Below, one piece after another: positions 34,147-42,912 of a stretch of DNA of 53,785 bases (its first letter is position 1; each line of letters begins with the position of its first letter). The position numbers were made by a program, and so were the translations under genes. The notes under the pieces were generated by a model, which worked only from the letters and a program-made list of their open reading frames with translations, was not told where the DNA came from and made no database searches. Source of the DNA: Cytophagaceae bacterium (GTDB lineage Bacteria > Bacteroidota > Bacteroidia > Cytophagales > Spirosomataceae); the NCBI GenBank assembly GCA_947460975.1, contig CANHGO010000007.1, positions 1 through 53,785 on the forward strand, given 5' to 3'.

Positions 34147-35016
34147 TTTTATGCTTTTTTGGCCCAATATTGGCATCAAAAATACAAGTATGCTGGCGAT
34201 GAACATCGGGATTCCCATCGTACCCAATAGGCTAATCCATAGAGCCAAGTAGATCGGGTAGGTAAATAATAATGCGGCAAAAAGTACGGAATCAAAAAAC
34301 ACGGTTTGCTTGAATTTCAGGTCAACGCAATATTCGATTATTCGATAATAGGGAAGATGGAAATAATAGGAAAATCCATGCGAAACGACTGTTTTTTCTA
34401 AAGGCAGATGTATGTTTTTCGTCATTTCTTCCATGGCACGCGCATTGAAAATTAGGCGGTCGCTAGATTCGATGATCGGTTTTATAGACCCTATTTCAGT
34501 GATGTCGATATTCACACTTTTGCCGATTCCTCTAAATGAATTATAGGCCATTCCGATGACATGAACTTTGGGAAAAACCTCAATCGCGTGGAGCGTTTCT
34601 AAAATTCTAGAGGCGCCTTTTTTAAAGGGTTGAATTTCATGTGTGTTTAAACAGATGCCTTCAATGAAGATTAAAACGGCACCGCCGTCTTTCATGATAT
34701 CAACGGACTCTTGAAATGTGTGGCTATTTCTGTGCAAATGTTCCTTTCCTTCTCTTGCTCTAAATACAGGAATCATACCAATGGATCGAAGTAAATATCC
34801 AAATATGGGATTTTGGAAAACATCTCCTCGGGCTAAAAAATGTATTTTTCTTTGATAAAATGCACCTATAATGACGGCATCTAAAAATGAATTAGGGTGG
34901 TTGGCCACGATTAAAAGGGGACCCTCGGAATTTAAATAATGAGGATTTGCGATGTTCACCTGGGGGCAAAATATCCTTAGTGCTAGCTTAACCCAAAATT
35001 TTAAAAAATATACCAC
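34138..35016 (-). CDS. PlsC-type lysophospholipid/glycerol-phosphate acyltransferase
   Basis: 292 residues. The acyltransferase signature NHxxxxD appears as VANHPNSFLDAV near 40, with block II around RGDVFQNPIFGYLLRSIGMIPVFR, and block III as FIEG in VLIFIEGICLN. Two hydrophobic helices close the C-terminus (~240-285), anchoring it to the inner membrane. GTG at 35016 is the likely start. It probably acylates lysophospholipid or a related lipid; the exact substrate is open. Read opposite to its neighbours. Confidence 0.85.
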   Translation of the reverse strand: MVYFLKFWVKLALRIFCPQVNIANPHYLNSEGPLLIVANHPNSFLDAVIIGAFYQRKIHFLARGDVFQNPIFGYLLRSIGMIPVFRAREGKEHLHRNSHTFQESVDIMKDGGAVLIFIEGICLNTHEIQPFKKGASRILETLHAIEVFPKVHVIGMAYNSFRGIGKSVNIDITEIGSIKPIIESSDRLIFNARAMEEMTKNIHLPLEKTVVSHGFSYYFHLPYYRIIEYCVDLKFKQTVFFDSVLFAALLFTYPIYLALWISLLGTMGIPMFIASILVFLMPILGQKSIKLA

Positions 35017-35104
35017 CCGATAAAATTTAAGTAAAATCTAATTATTAGTTACGCTTTGTGCAACATTCTTAATTAGCTTAAATTTATGGGAATATTTATA
35101 AATA

Positions 35105-35560
35105 ATGGAAAAAATTGTAAAACAGTTGGCTGAATTGTCAACATATATCCCTCAATCCGATAGGCAAAATGTAAGCGTTTCAAATGCCAACATTGGTTGG
35201 CAAATAGACCATTCTTTACGAGTAATGAATCAAGTTATTAAGGCTTTACTGAGTTCGAATCCAGCGGAATATAAGCCTAAATTTAATTGGCGCAAATCCT
35301 TCATATTTTTCACCAAGAAAATACCTAGGGGTAAAGTGCGCGCCCCTAAAGGCATTTTACCTACGGAAGAAATCACGGAATCGAGTTTAATTTCCAGCGT
35401 TGAACTAGCCCACAAAAACATTGGGTTATTAGAGAATTGTGCTCCCCATCACTTTTTTGTCCATCCCTTTTTTGGGCAGGTAAATGTTCGTGAAACATTT
35501 GTTTTTATAGAGGTGCACACGGAACATCATTTGAAAATAATAAGAGATATGTGCAAGTAG
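35105..35560 (+). CDS. DUF1569 (DinB-like four-helix) protein
   Basis: 151 residues, helical. NIGWQIDHSLRVMNQVIKALL and FVHPFFGQVNVRETFVFIEVHTEHHLKIIRDM carry the conserved histidines of the DinB-like metal-binding fold (His near 34 and the HTEHHLK set near 142). Family function is unknown, though some relatives are thiol transferases. Short monocistronic unit; not obviously linked to its neighbours. Confidence 0.8.
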   Translation: MEKIVKQLAELSTYIPQSDRQNVSVSNANIGWQIDHSLRVMNQVIKALLSSNPAEYKPKFNWRKSFIFFTKKIPRGKVRAPKGILPTEEITESSLISSVELAHKNIGLLENCAPHHFFVHPFFGQVNVRETFVFIEVHTEHHLKIIRDMCK

Positions 35561-35784
35561 TGCAACATAATATAATCGCTAAAACGTGACTGAACAGACA
35601 AATGCTGTAGTCGCAATTGCCGTAGCTAATGGCCATACTTAGGGGCTAAGATTTAGAGAAAACCAAATTGATTTTTCAATAGCGTCACGCCGTAGAATGA
35701 TTTTCTGATTTTGATCATGTTCATTTTATCTAGGAAGCCAAGGGAATAGAATTTTGTACCTTGTGAAATATTAACGCAATATTA

Positions 35785-37044
35785 ATGGCATCAATCACCT
35801 CAAAAATCCTGCGGTATTGGAAAATAATAGGACCTGGTTTAGTCACTGGTGCTAGCGACGATGACCCTTCAGGCATTGCGACTTATTCACAGGCCGGTGC
35901 TGCTTTTGGATTATCGACCCTTTGGACTTCCATTGTCGCATTTCCATTAATGGCCGCGATTCAAAAAATGTGTGCCCGAATAGGTTTGGTTACAAACCAA
36001 GGATTGACAGGCGCGCTTAAATCGCATTATCCGAGGCCAATTCTGTACATCATGTTAATTTTCAGCTTCCCCGCTATTGTCATGAATATAGGGGCCGACA
36101 TCGCCGGGATGGGGGCCGTTGGGAATTTGTTATTTCCTTCTATTGACGCTACTTTTTTCAGCGTATTTTTCACCATTTTACTTTTGGGATTAATCATTTA
36201 TTTGCCCTATACCCAAATAGCGTCCATTTTAAAATACCTGTGCATTGTTATTTTGGTCTATTTTATTGTCCCTTTTTTGTATAAACAAGATCTTGTCGAG
36301 ATTGCGAAATCTACCTTCATTCCAACCATAAAATGGGACAAAGATTTTATTGCCATTATTGTTGGGATTTTAGGCACAACCATTTCTCCTTATCTGTTTT
36401 TTTGGCAGGCGTCAGTTGAGGTGGAAGAAATGAAACACAAAAAGCGTCACGTGATGGTCAATAAAAAAATCATTGACGAAATGAATCAAGACGTTGATTT
36501 TGGGATGACCGTTTCGGGATTTGTGATGTACTTTATTATTTTAACGACTGGAACCGTTTTATATCAAGGCGGTATTCATCAAATAGATACTGTTGAGCAA
36601 GCGGCCATGGCCTTAAAACCCTTGGCCGGCAATCTGGCCTATCTGCTTTTTGCCGTCGGGGTTATAGGAACAGGCCTAATTGCCATTCCTGTTTTAAGCG
36701 GTTCGCTTTCTTATATTTTTACGGAGACATTTGGTTGGGAGCAAGGCCTAGACAAAAAATTCCATCAGGCAAAAGGCTTTTATTCCATCATTGCCATCTC
36801 GCTGCTTTTAGGGCTCTCGTTGAATTATGTGGGAATTTCACCTATGAAAGCCTTAATTTATACGGCTATTTTATATGGTTTAACCGCCCCGGTTTTGATA
36901 GGCATCATTTTGCATATCTCAAATAATAAGGAAATTATGGGCGAAAATGTGAATGGATTGACAGCCAATATTTTAGGATTTACGGCCTTAATCATCATGA
37001 CATTGGCAGCAGGAACCTTAATTTACATGCAAATTTTTGATTAG
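35785..37044 (+). CDS. NRAMP-related metal ion transporter
   Basis: 419 residues with about eleven helices. The usual NRAMP helix-1 motif DPGN is replaced by GASDDDPSGIATYSQAGAA, and the helix-6 methionine motif (MPH) is replaced by GTTISPYLFFWQASVEVEE. This matches the NRAMP-related clade that lacks the soft methionine ligand, in which at least one member transports Mg2+. Mn, Fe and Cd selection is thus unlikely; a hard divalent ion is my inference. A 224-bp upstream gap has no riboswitch that I recognise. Confidence 0.88.
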   Translation: MASITSKILRYWKIIGPGLVTGASDDDPSGIATYSQAGAAFGLSTLWTSIVAFPLMAAIQKMCARIGLVTNQGLTGALKSHYPRPILYIMLIFSFPAIVMNIGADIAGMGAVGNLLFPSIDATFFSVFFTILLLGLIIYLPYTQIASILKYLCIVILVYFIVPFLYKQDLVEIAKSTFIPTIKWDKDFIAIIVGILGTTISPYLFFWQASVEVEEMKHKKRHVMVNKKIIDEMNQDVDFGMTVSGFVMYFIILTTGTVLYQGGIHQIDTVEQAAMALKPLAGNLAYLLFAVGVIGTGLIAIPVLSGSLSYIFTETFGWEQGLDKKFHQAKGFYSIIAISLLLGLSLNYVGISPMKALIYTAILYGLTAPVLIGIILHISNNKEIMGENVNGLTANILGFTALIIMTLAAGTLIYMQIFD

Positions 37045-37052
37045 GACTAAGT

Positions 37053-37538
37053 CTAATGTTTAGCCTTAAATGTCCAATGCATATTGAATTCAGCAACGAC
37101 GATTCCCTCCGAATTTTTACCTACAGAAAGACAAGTGATTTTAGTGCTTTCCCCTGTTTTGATCGCTTCTTCTACCGCCAATTCAATTTCTTTTCCTTGA
37201 TCACAAGTAAATAATATGACCCCAGTTGCCTTTTTTAAAAACTTGGCTTCCATCCCTTCCACCAGCATGCTGACTTTGGGGGACCTTTGATATATTTGGG
37301 ATAAGGCCAGCATCCCGCTACACATTTCGGCCGCCATAGCTTCTACCGCAAAGTACATGGAGCGGAAAGGATTTTGATTAAACCATGAAAGCTTGATGCG
37401 AACGACACAAGTATCAGCATCAAAATGATGGATGCTCAAACCGGAAAAAAAGGCTGATGAAAGTTTTTGAAATAAAAAAAACTTCAATAGGATGGGACGC
37501 GTAATGATGGACTTGAATTTATGAAAAGAAGGGTTCAT
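37053..37538 (-). CDS. DUF4442 hotdog-fold thioesterase-like protein
   Basis: 161 residues. The family pattern is visible: an N-terminal helix, then CVVRIKLSWFNQNPFRSMYFAVEAMAAEMCSGMLAL, where the Asn and the following helix form the hotdog active-site region, and the strands that follow. DUF4442 proteins are predicted acyl-CoA thioesterases; substrate unknown. It converges with the NRAMP-related gene (8-bp gap). Confidence 0.85.
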   Translation of the reverse strand: MNPSFHKFKSIITRPILLKFFLFQKLSSAFFSGLSIHHFDADTCVVRIKLSWFNQNPFRSMYFAVEAMAAEMCSGMLALSQIYQRSPKVSMLVEGMEAKFLKKATGVILFTCDQGKEIELAVEEAIKTGESTKITCLSVGKNSEGIVVAEFNMHWTFKAKH

Positions 37539-37681
37539 ATAGATAAATACAAATTAATTTATAAGGGTTAAAAATTGGATTTTTATTCAGCGAATATAGC
37601 CAATTAATTTTCCTTCCACTCGATAATTTCGTAACCTTGCACTAGATTTAAGCAAATCTAAAATTACATCAATAAACGTAT

Positions 37682-39970
37682 ATGGCAGATAATAACACAT
37701 TAAAAGAAGAAGCCCTTCATTACCATGCGAAAGGTAGGCCAGGCAAAATTGAGGTAATTCCATCGAAAGAAACGGCGTCTCAAAAGGATTTGACTTTAGC
37801 ATATTCCCCCGGTGTCGCAGACCCTTGTTTAGAAATTGCGGCTAATCCAGAAGATATTTATAAGTACACGGCGAAAGGAAATTTGGTCGCCGTAATTTCC
37901 AACGGGACCGCGGTGTTAGGCCTTGGGGATATTGGACCCGGAGCGAGTAAACCTGTGATGGAAGGGAAGGGTTTGCTTTTTAAAATTTATGCGGATATCG
38001 ACGTGTTTGACCTTGAGTTGAACACCAAAAATGTGGACGAGTTTGTTCGAACGGTCAAAATTTTAGAGCCTACTTTTGGCGGGATTAATTTAGAGGACAT
38101 TTCGGCTCCGGAATGTTTTGAGATTGAGGAGCGATTAAAGGCCGAATTGGATATTCCGGTCATGCATGATGACCAACATGGTACCGCGATTATTAGTGCG
38201 GCGGCGCTTTTAAATGCATTAGAGATTGTTAAAAAAGATATTTCAAAAGTAAAAATTATTATCAATGGCGCCGGCGCTTCAGCGACTTCATGTACCCGGC
38301 TTTATTGTTCTTTAGGAGCGCAAAAACAAAACATTTTAATGTTTGATTCGAAGGGTTTGATACATCCCATTCGGACGAATTTAGACGGCCGGAAGGCTGA
38401 ATTTGCCAATGATCATTTTTCGCCTGAAACAACCTTGACAGAGGCTTTAGTTGGCGCAGATGTATTCGTCGGCCTCTCAAAAGGAGACATTCTTTCAGAA
38501 GAAATGATTAAGCCGATGGCCAAAGATTGCATCGTTTTTGCGATGGCAAATCCAACGCCCGAGATTGCTTATGACAAGGCATTGAATGCGCGCAAGGATA
38601 TTATTTTTGCAACAGGTCGGAGCGATTATCCAAACCAAGTGAATAACGTACTTGGTTTTCCATATATTTTTAGAGGGGCACTCGATGTGCGATCCAAAGT
38701 AATTAACGAAGAAATGAAATTAGCCGCCGTGTATGCGTTGGCTGATTTGGCGAAAAAGCCGGTTCCAGATATTGTTAATTTGGCGTATGGACAGGAAAAT
38801 ATTGTTTTTGGCCGGGAGTACATAATTCCTAAACCCGTAGATCCGAGGCTATTAATTACCGTTGCCCCAGCGGTGGCTTTGGCGGCAATGAAATCGGGTG
38901 TGGCCAAGCATCCCATTGAAAACTGGGAAGCCTATGAACTTCAATTGTCAAAGAGGTTAGGCCTGGATAATACGTTGATGAAAGTGATTATCAACAAGGC
39001 CAAAACCAAGCCAAAAAGAGTTGTTTTAGCAGACGCCGAAAACCTATCTGTTTTAAAAGCGGCCCAAGAAGTATTTCAGGAGAAAATTGCAACGCCCATT
39101 TTATTGGGGAATCGGGAGGTAATCCAACAAATTCTAGATGAAAATTCGATTAAGTTGCCAGGAGTTGAAATCATTGATCCCTATTTACCCGTAGCGGATG
39201 AGGATAAAGAACGTGCAAATCGCTACAGTGAATTATTATTTATTCGCCGACAAAGGCAAGGTTTAAACAAAGCGGAGGCACAAAAAATCATTCGAAGACG
39301 AAATTATTTTGGAAGTATGATGGTTAGTACTGGTGATGCGGATGCGATGATTGGCGGAATGAGCCGTAATTATCCAGATACTGTTCGGCCAGCTTTGCAG
39401 GCAATAGGTAGAAAAGAGGGTGTTCAAAAAGTGTCAGGAATGTATATTTTGATGACTCGTTTTGGCCCTTTATTTTTAGCGGACACTACGGTGAATTTTA
39501 ATCCAAGTGCGGAGGAAATCGTGGAGATCGCGGAGTTGTCGGCCAAGCAAGTGGAAAAGTTTAATATCAAACCTCGTATCGCTCTAATCACCTATTCAAA
39601 TTTTGGCAGCGCCGAAGGCGAGGATGCCAAAAAGATGAAAAGCGCAGTCCAGTTATTAAAACAAAGAAATCCCAGTATGATTGTTGACGGTGAAATTCAA
39701 GCCCACCTGCCCTTCAACATGGAGTTGTTAAAAGAGAATCACCCATTCAGCGAATTGGCTGAAAAAGGAGCTAATGTCTTGATTTTCCCCAATCTTTCCT
39801 CTTCTAACATCGCTTATAATTTGGTCAAAGAGATAGCCGGGATTGAAAAAATAGGACCTATTTTATTAGGACTTAAAAAGCCAGTGCACGTGTTGCAGCT
39901 TGGATCGTCCACACGTGAAATTGTCAATATGATAGCCATAGCGGTCGTAGATGCCCAAATGAGTAAATAA
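37682..39970 (+). CDS. maeB: NADP-dependent malic enzyme with phosphotransacetylase-like C-terminal domain
   Basis: 762 residues, the MaeB length. N-terminal malic domain: [15 protein letters not shown] and [20 protein letters not shown] (metal-binding Asp), followed by the NAD(P)-binding Rossmann region ([14 protein letters not shown]). Residues ~430-762 form a phosphotransacetylase-like domain ([33 protein letters not shown]) that is regulatory rather than catalytic in characterised homologues. It decarboxylates malate to pyruvate and CO2, making NADPH. TAACCTTG (37632-37639) may be its -7 element. Confidence 0.96.
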   Translation: MADNNTLKEEALHYHAKGRPGKIEVIPSKETASQKDLTLAYSPGVADPCLEIAANPEDIYKYTAKGNLVAVISNGTAVLGLGDIGPGASKPVMEGKGLLFKIYADIDVFDLELNTKNVDEFVRTVKILEPTFGGINLEDISAPECFEIEERLKAELDIPVMHDDQHGTAIISAAALLNALEIVKKDISKVKIIINGAGASATSCTRLYCSLGAQKQNILMFDSKGLIHPIRTNLDGRKAEFANDHFSPETTLTEALVGADVFVGLSKGDILSEEMIKPMAKDCIVFAMANPTPEIAYDKALNARKDIIFATGRSDYPNQVNNVLGFPYIFRGALDVRSKVINEEMKLAAVYALADLAKKPVPDIVNLAYGQENIVFGREYIIPKPVDPRLLITVAPAVALAAMKSGVAKHPIENWEAYELQLSKRLGLDNTLMKVIINKAKTKPKRVVLADAENLSVLKAAQEVFQEKIATPILLGNREVIQQILDENSIKLPGVEIIDPYLPVADEDKERANRYSELLFIRRQRQGLNKAEAQKIIRRRNYFGSMMVSTGDADAMIGGMSRNYPDTVRPALQAIGRKEGVQKVSGMYILMTRFGPLFLADTTVNFNPSAEEIVEIAELSAKQVEKFNIKPRIALITYSNFGSAEGEDAKKMKSAVQLLKQRNPSMIVDGEIQAHLPFNMELLKENHPFSELAEKGANVLIFPNLSSSNIAYNLVKEIAGIEKIGPILLGLKKPVHVLQLGSSTREIVNMIAIAVVDAQMSK

Positions 39971-40001
39971 TGATACAAGTAGAAACACAAATTCAGGATT
40001 T

Positions 40002-40874
40002 ATGAGGCTTTTAATCTATTTCGTTTTTCTTGTTTCATTCGCATCTTTTTCACAAGGAAGCGAATACGAAAAGGAAATAATGGCATTCCGTAAAATACGT
40101 ATTGATAGCTTACAACATGAAAATGGTTACCTTAATTTATCTGGCTTATTTTGGTTAAAAGAAGGTGAAAATACGATTGGCGCCGACCCCAAAAATGATT
40201 TTGTTTTTCCTGCTGAGCATTCCGATTCTTTTTTAGGTAAAATTATTTTGAATAATGGAGTTGTAAGATTTAAATCAAGCCAAGCGAACCAAGTGTTTTC
40301 ATCGGGCCAAGCGGTAAGCGAAATGATCATTTTTCAAGATAAAAAAGTTGTTGTCTTGGAACACAAATCGCTTCGTTGGTTTATCATTAAACGTGGGGAA
40401 AAATATGCGCTCAGGCTTCGTGATTTAGAAGGAGAATATGTTCGGAATTTTAAAGGAATTGACTATTTCTCTATTGATTCTTCTTGGCGAATTAAAGCAA
40501 AATTTGTGCCTACATACGGCAAAAAACTAAATATTACAGACATTACTGGGCGCAATTATTTGGAGGATTCACCCGGGGAGCTGCATTTCTCCATAAAAGG
40601 GAAGAAATACACATTAGAAGCGGGCGGAACTACAGATGAATTTTTCATTGTGTTTGGCGATTTGACGAACAAAAAAACGACTTATGGTGGAGGCAGATTT
40701 TTATATGCTAGTGCTCCGGATAAGAAGGGAAATGTTATTTTAGATTTCAATAAATCGCTTAATCCACCTTGTGAGTTTACTCCATTTGCGACCTGTCCAT
40801 TGCCCACTAAAAAGAATCGAATGAATTTGGAAATTACGGCAGGCGAAAAATCAAAAGGTATTTTGAGTCATTGA
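40002..40874 (+). CDS. DUF1684 secreted protein
   Basis: 290 residues with a signal peptide (MRLLIYFVFLVSFASFSQG). DUF1684 signatures are LSGLFWLKEGENTIGADPKNDF near 45 and the closing LDFNKSLNPPCEFTPFATCPLPTKKNRM. The closing motif resembles a small Cys-containing site. Family function is not established. It lies 31 bp after maeB, probably in the same transcript. Confidence 0.85.
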   Translation: MRLLIYFVFLVSFASFSQGSEYEKEIMAFRKIRIDSLQHENGYLNLSGLFWLKEGENTIGADPKNDFVFPAEHSDSFLGKIILNNGVVRFKSSQANQVFSSGQAVSEMIIFQDKKVVVLEHKSLRWFIIKRGEKYALRLRDLEGEYVRNFKGIDYFSIDSSWRIKAKFVPTYGKKLNITDITGRNYLEDSPGELHFSIKGKKYTLEAGGTTDEFFIVFGDLTNKKTTYGGGRFLYASAPDKKGNVILDFNKSLNPPCEFTPFATCPLPTKKNRMNLEITAGEKSKGILSH

Positions 40875-40923
40875 AAAACAGGAAATTTTTTCATTAGTTT
40901 ATTTAATTTAGTATTTTAATTCA

Positions 40924-41811
40924 ATGCATATTTCAACTAAAGTAGACATAGCGATTAATGTTTATGGAAAGCCTTATCAAACGGCATTAGCTATTCGTTC
41001 CTTATTGAAATATTCTGGGGATCATGTGGGCAGAGTTTTTATCAATTTAGAAAAAAAGCAACCTTTTGGTTTTGATGAAAATCAATTGAAAGATTTATTG
41101 CAAGATCTGGATATCGTTTATTTTAAACCATCTCTGTTTTTGGGATGGTGGCAAATTCAAAAAAGAAATTGGGTAAATAAATTACTTTTTAAAATTCCAA
41201 TGTTCAGATACTCCATTCGGTATCAATATCCTTGGGAGAAAACGGAAGCAAATTATCTTTTATTAGCTCATAATGACATGGTTTTTCATGGGGATATTTT
41301 AGCTAACTACTTAAGTAAAATCGGAGATAATATCGCCATAGGACATATAGGGCAATGTTGGAATTGTCCTGCCCATAAAATTCATTGCGATGGAAGTCGA
41401 TATTGGGATTATAGGCCTACCATGGATGAACTTTCCACGTTGTATGAAAATTGGCCTGTTGACCGAGCCGTCACTTGGGGACTTATTCAGCCCGAGAAAG
41501 CGAGTTGGCCGCTTCCGGAGTGTCGTTTGAACGAACATGCGGCATTGATTAATATGCAATTTGCTCGTAAGCTAACTGCCCCGAAGGGCTCATTTGCGCC
41601 CATCGGTTTAATGACGATGGATATAGGCATTAAATGGTTTCAAGACGCTGCAAATGCCGGATATAAAGTCGTTCATGACTCATTTTTTCAATATGCCAAA
41701 CACGGGATGTTTAATGAAGCGGGTTCAGGTCATGGAGCTTTATTTGACGAGAACCTTTATAACAAGGAAGAATTATTAGCCAAAGAAATGCTGGAGTCTA
41801 AATCTTTTTAG
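40924..41811 (+). CDS. Glycosyltransferase-like protein of unknown family
   Basis: 295 residues without signal peptide. The opening VDIAINVYGKPYQTALAIRSLLKYSGDHVGRVFINLEK resembles a GT-A nucleotide-sugar fold, and ANYLLLAHNDMVFHGDILANYL looks like the acceptor or metal region (HND in place of DxD). A Cys/His cluster follows: HIGQCWNCPAHKIHCDGS. An unusual Trp/Tyr-rich middle (FLGWWQIQKRNW) suggests a membrane-surface contact. I cannot name the family; sugar transfer to a cell-envelope glycan is a guess. Confidence 0.55.
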   Translation: MHISTKVDIAINVYGKPYQTALAIRSLLKYSGDHVGRVFINLEKKQPFGFDENQLKDLLQDLDIVYFKPSLFLGWWQIQKRNWVNKLLFKIPMFRYSIRYQYPWEKTEANYLLLAHNDMVFHGDILANYLSKIGDNIAIGHIGQCWNCPAHKIHCDGSRYWDYRPTMDELSTLYENWPVDRAVTWGLIQPEKASWPLPECRLNEHAALINMQFARKLTAPKGSFAPIGLMTMDIGIKWFQDAANAGYKVVHDSFFQYAKHGMFNEAGSGHGALFDENLYNKEELLAKEMLESKSF

Positions 41812-41813
41812 TT

Positions 41814-42323
41814 CTACTCAAACCAAGCAGCATAATCGATATAATTCATCGCGGTTCGCATGAATATTTCCGCCGCTTCCGGGCTTACAGGCTTGAGTAA
41901 TTTGGCCGGATTCCCCGCATAAATACTACCAGATGGCACTCGCGTATTTTGAGTGACAATGGCCCCGGCGGCAATGATACTTCCCGTTTCAATATAGGCT
42001 CCATCCATGATGATGGCCCCCATACCCACTAGAACAGAATCTTCAATCGTACATCCATGGACAATGGCATTATGTGCGATAGAAACATAGTTGCCAATCG
42101 TTGTTTCTGTTTTTTGATACGTACAATGAATGACGGCTCCGTCCTGTATATTGGAATGATGGCCAATCCGGATCTTATTTACATCACCTCTTATCACAGC
42201 ATTAAACCATATAGTGCAATAATCTCCTAATTGGACATCGCCTACGATCGTCGCATTGGGCGCTTGCCAATTATGATTTCCAAACTGTGGTGAGACTCCT
42301 TTTACCGGTAAGATTAGTGCCAT
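41814..42323 (-). CDS. Gamma-class carbonic anhydrase family protein
   Basis: 169 residues forming a left-handed beta-helix of hexapeptide repeats (VGDVQLGDYCTIWFNAVIRGDVNKIRIGHHSNIQDGAVIH), with the metal-site histidines in VIHC, SIAHNAIVHG. A C-terminal helix packs alongside. It is similar to the YrdA/PaaY group; CO2 hydration is possible but often undetected in this group, so acyl or other activity is not excluded. It converges with the glycosyltransferase-like gene (2-bp gap). Confidence 0.9.
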   Translation of the reverse strand: MALILPVKGVSPQFGNHNWQAPNATIVGDVQLGDYCTIWFNAVIRGDVNKIRIGHHSNIQDGAVIHCTYQKTETTIGNYVSIAHNAIVHGCTIEDSVLVGMGAIIMDGAYIETGSIIAAGAIVTQNTRVPSGSIYAGNPAKLLKPVSPEAAEIFMRTAMNYIDYAAWFE

Positions 42324-42333
42324 GTGTTGGTAT

Positions 42334-42846
42334 TTATTCAGGCCATTTGCCTTGTAATTTCATCACTTTTTCGATCACATCTCGAACCGCGCCCTGTCCC
42401 CCTTTACATGGTGACACGTATTTTACCGCCGATTTAATTTCTGGAATCGCATCTGCTGGACAAGTACTGAGCAATTTGGGCCTTTTTAATATGTTTAAAT
42501 CAGGCGTGTCATCGCCCATATATAAAACTTGATCCTCCGAAATGCCTATTTTTTCAAGCCAAGAAAGGTAGGTGCTCAATTTATCCTGCCCACCTAAACT
42601 CATGTAAATATCTTGAAACTTTAAATTTTCTAGTCTTTTTTTAACGCCAAGATGTCCTCCGCCAGAAATGACACACAGCGAATATTCGGCCTCCCTTGCC
42701 TTTTCGATGGCATAGCCGTCTCGAATAAAAAAACTCCTGTAATGTTCCCCAGTCTCCAGCACATGTACTTGCCCATCCGTCATGACGCCATCTACATCAA
42801 AAACGAAGGCTTTTATACTAGAAAATAAAGAGAGTACGTTATTCAT
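42334..42846 (-). CDS. KdsC-type HAD phosphatase (KDO-8-phosphate phosphatase family)
   Basis: 170 residues from ATG 42846 (MNNVLSLFSSIKAFVFDVDGVMTDGQ); the frame extends to 42933 but has no cap or signal there. HAD motif I is FDVDGVMTDG, motif II is ISGGGHLGVKKR, motif III and IV include KLSTYLSWLEKIG and YMGDDTPDLNILK. KdsC makes Kdo for lipopolysaccharide core; the C1-uncapped fold is as expected. It lies 10 bp downstream of the gamma-carbonic anhydrase stop and is divergent from the giant protein gene. Confidence 0.9.
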   Translation of the reverse strand: MNNVLSLFSSIKAFVFDVDGVMTDGQVHVLETGEHYRSFFIRDGYAIEKAREAEYSLCVISGGGHLGVKKRLENLKFQDIYMSLGGQDKLSTYLSWLEKIGISEDQVLYMGDDTPDLNILKRPKLLSTCPADAIPEIKSAVKYVSPCKGGQGAVRDVIEKVMKLQGKWPE

Positions 42847-42912
42847 ATACAGGATTATAAGCCTCAAATATCCTAAATTTTTATGTATTTTTACCTTCTT
42901 TTGAGTTTGATT

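Noticed and set aside
35561-35784. Metal riboswitch before the NRAMP-related gene
   Set aside because: No Mn (yybP-ykoY) or Mg (M-box) landmarks could be found by eye in the 224-bp gap. A covariance-model search would decide.
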